A stretch of 64,000 nucleotides of DNA, taken from Dyella ginsengisoli LA-4. Lineage in GTDB: Bacteria > Pseudomonadota > Gammaproteobacteria > Xanthomonadales > Rhodanobacteraceae. Positions 61,466 to 64,000 of the stretch are shown piece by piece. Where the stretch lies: contig NZ_AMSF01000016.1 of assembly GCF_000334915.1 (NCBI RefSeq), positions 231,865-295,864 of the forward strand. Reading direction: 5' to 3'. The notes under the pieces were generated by a model that did not search any database, was not told where the DNA came from, and was given only the letters and a program-made list of their open reading frames with translations. Each line of letters opens with the position of its first letter. The first letter of the stretch is position 1. A program made the translations under genes and the position numbers.

Positions 61466-62635
61466 TCAGAACGCGTTGATGCCGGTCAGTTCGCGGCCGA
61501 CCACCAGCTGGTGCACGGTCTCGGTGCCCTCGTAGGTGATCACCGATTCCAGGTTCAGCGCGTGGCGGATCGCGGTGTGCTCGGTGGTGATGCCGGCGCC
61601 GCCGAGGATGTCGCGGCACTCGCGCGCGATGTCGATGGCCATGCGGCAGTTGTTCCACTTGGCCAGCGAGACCTGGGTCGGCTGCATCTTGCCCGCGTCC
61701 TTCAGGCGGCCGAGCTGCAGCGACAGCAGCTGCGCCGAGGTGATGCGGCGGGCCATGTCGGCCATCTTGATCTGCACCGCCTGGTTGGCGGACAGCGGAC
61801 GACCGAACAGCACGCGCTCGGCGGTGTAGTCGAGCACTTCCTTCAGGCAGGCCTGGGCGGCACCGATCGGGCCCCAGGTGATGCCGTAGCGCGCCTGGGT
61901 CAGGCAGCCCAGCGGCCCCTTCAGGCCCTTCACGTTGGGCAGGCGGTTGGCCTCCGGCACGCGCACGTTGTCGAAGAACAGCGCGCTGGTGACCGAGGCG
62001 CGCAGGCTCATCTTCTTGTGCACTTCCTGCGCGGTGAAACCCTGGCTGTCGGTCGGCACGATGAAGCCCTGGATGCCGTCCTCGGTCTGCGCCCAGACGA
62101 TCGCGATGTGCGCCAGGTTGCCGTTGGTGATCCACATCTTGGCGCCGTTGATGACCCAGTCGCCGCCGTCCTTCTTCGCGTTGGTCTTCATGTTGGCCGG
62201 ATCGGAGCCGCCGTGCGGCTCGGTCAGGCCGAAGCAGCCGATGATCTCGCCCGCCGCCATCTTCGGCAGGTACTGCATCTTCTGTTCTTCGGTGCCGTAG
62301 GCGTAAATCGGATACATGCACAGCGAGCTCTGCACCGAGGCGAAGCTGCGCAGGCCCGAATCGCCGCGCTCCAGCTCCTGGCAGATCAGTCCATAGCTCA
62401 CGCCGTTCATGCCGGCACAGCCGTACTGCTCCGGAATGGTCGCGCCGAGCAGGCCCAGCGAGGCGATCTCCGGGATCAGTTCCTTCGGGAAGCGGCCCTG
62501 GTCGAAGCAGTCGCCGATGATCGGCAGCACCTTTTCGTCGACGAAGCGGCCCACTGCATCCTGCACCATGCGCTCCTCGTCGGTGAGCAGCGAGCGGACG
62601 TCGTACAGGTCGAGCGGGTCAAGACGGGCAGCCAT
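61466..62635 (-). CDS. gcdH: Glutaryl-CoA dehydrogenase
   Basis: 389 residues. The acyl-CoA dehydrogenase fold has GCFGLTEPHGGSDPANMKT and KMWITNG at the flavin site. The catalytic Glu is in SVITYEGTETVHQLVVGRELTGINAF. YGITWGPIGAAQACLKEVLDYTAERVLFGRPLSANQAVQIKMADM is specific to GCDH, which oxidises and decarboxylates glutaryl-CoA to crotonyl-CoA in lysine/tryptophan degradation. GGAGG precedes the ATG. It is divergent from lexA2. Confidence 0.95.
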   Translation of the reverse strand: MAARLDPLDLYDVRSLLTDEERMVQDAVGRFVDEKVLPIIGDCFDQGRFPKELIPEIASLGLLGATIPEQYGCAGMNGVSYGLICQELERGDSGLRSFASVQSSLCMYPIYAYGTEEQKMQYLPKMAAGEIIGCFGLTEPHGGSDPANMKTNAKKDGGDWVINGAKMWITNGNLAHIAIVWAQTEDGIQGFIVPTDSQGFTAQEVHKKMSLRASVTSALFFDNVRVPEANRLPNVKGLKGPLGCLTQARYGITWGPIGAAQACLKEVLDYTAERVLFGRPLSANQAVQIKMADMARRITSAQLLSLQLGRLKDAGKMQPTQVSLAKWNNCRMAIDIARECRDILGGAGITTEHTAIRHALNLESVITYEGTETVHQLVVGRELTGINAF

Positions 62636-62784
62636 GCAGCCTCCAGCGGGTCGAATGATCCGGCCATTCTAGCCTGCGCCGCCGGCTTCCGGCGATGACG
62701 CGCCGCCGCATGCCACCGCCGTCGCAGGCCCTGAGAGCGCCGGCGGTTCCACTGCCCTCCCCCGGCTTGGCAAGTTGCCCGACA

Positions 62785-62802
62785 GGTGGAATGATTTACA
62801 CC
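62785..62802. promoter_or_regulatory. Candidate operator abutting the lexA2 start codon
   Basis: GGTGGAATGATTTACACC is an imperfect 18-bp palindrome (GGTG-N-AA-N4-TT-N-CACC) that ends at the base before the lexA2 ATG. Its location fits LexA2 autoregulation of the mutagenesis cassette. It is not the E. coli-type CTGT-N8-ACAG box. Inferred from symmetry and position. Confidence 0.45.
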
Positions 62803-63417
62803 ATGAACCTTACCGATCGCCAGGCCGAGATCCTCGCCGTCCTGCACCGCCACGCGGCCGCCGAAGGGATGCCGCCGACGCTGCAGGAAATCGCCGCGGC
62901 GGTCGGCATCGAACATATCAACGCGGTGGCCAAGCACCTGCGCGCACTGGAGGCCAAGGGCCACATCGAGCTGCTGCCAAACCGGGCCCGTGGCATCCGC
63001 CTGCTGGATGCGCCAGCGCCGGCAGCGGTCGACGACCTGCTCGCCCTGCCCCTGCTCGGCCGGGTCGCCGCCGGCCGGCCGATCGACTCGGATGCAGGGG
63101 CCGAGCGCGTGCTGCGGCTGGACCCGGCCCTGTTCCGGCTGCGCCCGGACTATCTGCTGCGCGTGCAGGGCGACTCGATGCGCGACGACGGCATCCTCGA
63201 CGGCGACCTGATCGGCGTGCACGCCACGCCCGAGGCCCGGCACGGCCAGACCGTGGTGGCCCGGGTCGGCGACGGCTTCACGGTGAAGCGGCTGCATCGC
63301 AAGGGTCGCCAGCTGTACCTGCTGCCGCGCAACGCCGACTACACCGCGATCGTCCCCGACCCGCGCGAGGACTTCGCCATCGAGGGCCTGTTCGCCGGCC
63401 TGATCCGCCCGGGCTGA
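62803..63417 (+). CDS. lexA2: LexA repressor, second (LexA2-type)
   Basis: 204 residues. The winged-helix N-terminus is NLTDRQAEILAVLHRHAAAEGMPPTLQEIAAAVGIEHINAVAKHLRALEAKGHIEL. The self-cleavage site is Ala90-Gly91 in LLGRVAAGRPI, the catalytic Ser125 is in VQGDSMRDDGILDGD, and Lys162 in GFTVKRL. HTH residues (IEHINAVAKHLRAL) diverge from canonical LexA (VSSxSxVxxHLxxL), so a different operator is expected. It heads the imuA-imuB-dnaE2 type cassette, with imuA 3 bases downstream. An alternative ATG lies at 62791. Confidence 0.9.
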   Translation: MNLTDRQAEILAVLHRHAAAEGMPPTLQEIAAAVGIEHINAVAKHLRALEAKGHIELLPNRARGIRLLDAPAPAAVDDLLALPLLGRVAAGRPIDSDAGAERVLRLDPALFRLRPDYLLRVQGDSMRDDGILDGDLIGVHATPEARHGQTVVARVGDGFTVKRLHRKGRQLYLLPRNADYTAIVPDPREDFAIEGLFAGLIRPG

Positions 63418-63420
63418 GCC

Positions 63421-64000
63421 ATGGGCGAACCACGCTTCCTGTCACCGTTGCTGGAAAGCCGCCGGGTCTGGCACGGCCGTGCGCAGCCGGCACCGGCCGA
63501 CGGCATTCCCAGCGGCTGGCCGACGCTGGACCAGGCGCTGCCACAGGGCGGGTGGCCGGCACATGCGCTGAGCGAGATCCTGCTGCCGGCCGACGGCGTG
63601 GGCGAGCTGCAGCTGGTGCTGCCGGCGCTGGGCCGGCTGGCCACGCGTGAGCGTCCCGTGCTGGTGGTGGCGCCGCCCTACCTGCCCGGCGTCGCCGGCT
63701 GGTCGGCACGCGGCGTGGACATGCGCCACGTGCTGGTGGTGCGCGCCGCCGGCAACGAAATCCTGTGGGCGATGGAACAGGGCCTGCGCAGTGCCGCCTG
63801 CGGCGCGGTGCTGGGCTGGCCCGGCGAGGCCGACGACCGCGCGCTGCGCCGCCTGCAGGTCGCCGCCGATACCGGTCGTACGCCGGCCTTCCTGTTCCGC
63901 GACCACCGTCACGTCCAGCACGCCTCACCGGCCGCCTTGCGCATCGAACTGGAAACCCGGCCGCAGCCGCAGTGGCGGGGACGCAAAAGCCGCGGCGGGC
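63421..64000 (+). CDS. imuA: ImuA translesion-synthesis cassette protein, 5' part only
   Basis: The first 193 residues are visible; the gene runs off the right edge. IPSGWPTLDQALPQGGWPAHALSEILLPADGVGELQLVLPAL and ERPVLVVAPPYLPGVAGW follow the RecA-like ImuA pattern, and GNEILWAMEQGLRSAACGAVLGWPGEADDRALRRLQVAADTGRTPAFLFR continues it. ImuA works with ImuB and DnaE2 in SOS mutagenesis. It starts 3 bases after the lexA2 stop, the classical order lexA-imuA-imuB-dnaE2. Confidence 0.9.
   Translation, partial: MGEPRFLSPLLESRRVWHGRAQPAPADGIPSGWPTLDQALPQGGWPAHALSEILLPADGVGELQLVLPALGRLATRERPVLVVAPPYLPGVAGWSARGVDMRHVLVVRAAGNEILWAMEQGLRSAACGAVLGWPGEADDRALRRLQVAADTGRTPAFLFRDHRHVQHASPAALRIELETRPQPQWRGRKSRGG

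Overview
The window is a high-GC gammaproteobacterial chromosome segment. It is most like the Xanthomonadales, probably Rhodanobacteraceae (Rhodanobacter, Dyella, Frateuria or Luteibacter type). Pointers are a lexA2-imuA mutagenesis cassette start, a MetX-family enzyme of the Xanthomonadales serine O-succinyltransferase kind, a fused branched-chain 2-oxoacid dehydrogenase E1, a complete System I cytochrome c maturation operon, and codon use dominated by G/C at third positions. The genus is inferred from protein resemblance only.

Layout. 0-4.3 kb: start of the succinate dehydrogenase operon (assembly factor, then sdhC off the edge), ygfZ, a hairpin-rich noncoding stretch, a SleB-type wall hydrolase, two glycine-zipper lipoproteins and a TatD nuclease. 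4.3-9.2 kb: marR plus a three-gene EmrAB/outer-membrane-factor efflux operon. 9.2-12.5 kb: phaR and phaB (polyhydroxyalkanoate control and synthesis), kynurenine 3-monooxygenase and a DUF3293 gene. 12.5-21.1 kb: ccmABCDEFGHI with tight overlaps, running into a MetX-family acyltransferase and a thiol dioxygenase. 21.1-26.9 kb: tRNA-Leu(CAA), a small hypothetical gene, an anchored formylglycine-generating-enzyme-like protein, RNase D, a MASE1 sensor with a degenerate kinase end, and tRNA-Ala(CGC).

27.0-30.5 kb: an accessory patch directly downstream of tRNA-Ala with DUF6882, DUF6602 (with a PD-(D/E)XK-like signature) and a class A beta-lactamase. The DUF6602 gene is clearly AT-richer than its surroundings, which suggests horizontal acquisition. 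30.7-36.6 kb: a left-pointing coupled operon (repeat-rich secreted protein, EF-hand protein, fatty-acid-hydroxylase/sterol-desaturase-like membrane protein, secreted esterase) divergent from an OmpR/EnvZ-like two-component system that overlaps a PHB-depolymerase-like esterase. 36.7-42.5 kb: tRNA-Arg(CCT), an ALDH7-type dehydrogenase, DUF4190, an SDR, a methyltransferase, pyrD and murB.

42.5-50.7 kb: a kdp potassium-uptake operon with a TorF-type porin gene between kdpB and kdpC, a possible extra tiny membrane ORF before kdpF, and kdpD but no kdpE in the window. 50.7-57.9 kb: Bax-inhibitor-1-like membrane protein, Fsr-type MFS exporter with a divergent AraC regulator, polyphosphate kinase, and a membrane diguanylate cyclase. 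57.9-64 kb: fused E1 of branched-chain 2-oxoacid dehydrogenase, a nucleotidyltransferase-like protein, a GNAT acetyltransferase, an inverted-repeat intergenic element, glutaryl-CoA dehydrogenase, and lexA2-imuA running off the right edge.

Most of the window is ordinary core metabolism. The parts I would look at again are the post-tRNA-Ala patch, the kdp operon with an embedded porin, the EF-hand/hydroxylase/esterase operon beside the two-component system, and several well-formed palindromes next to regulator genes. No CRISPR array, integrase, transposase or rRNA was seen.
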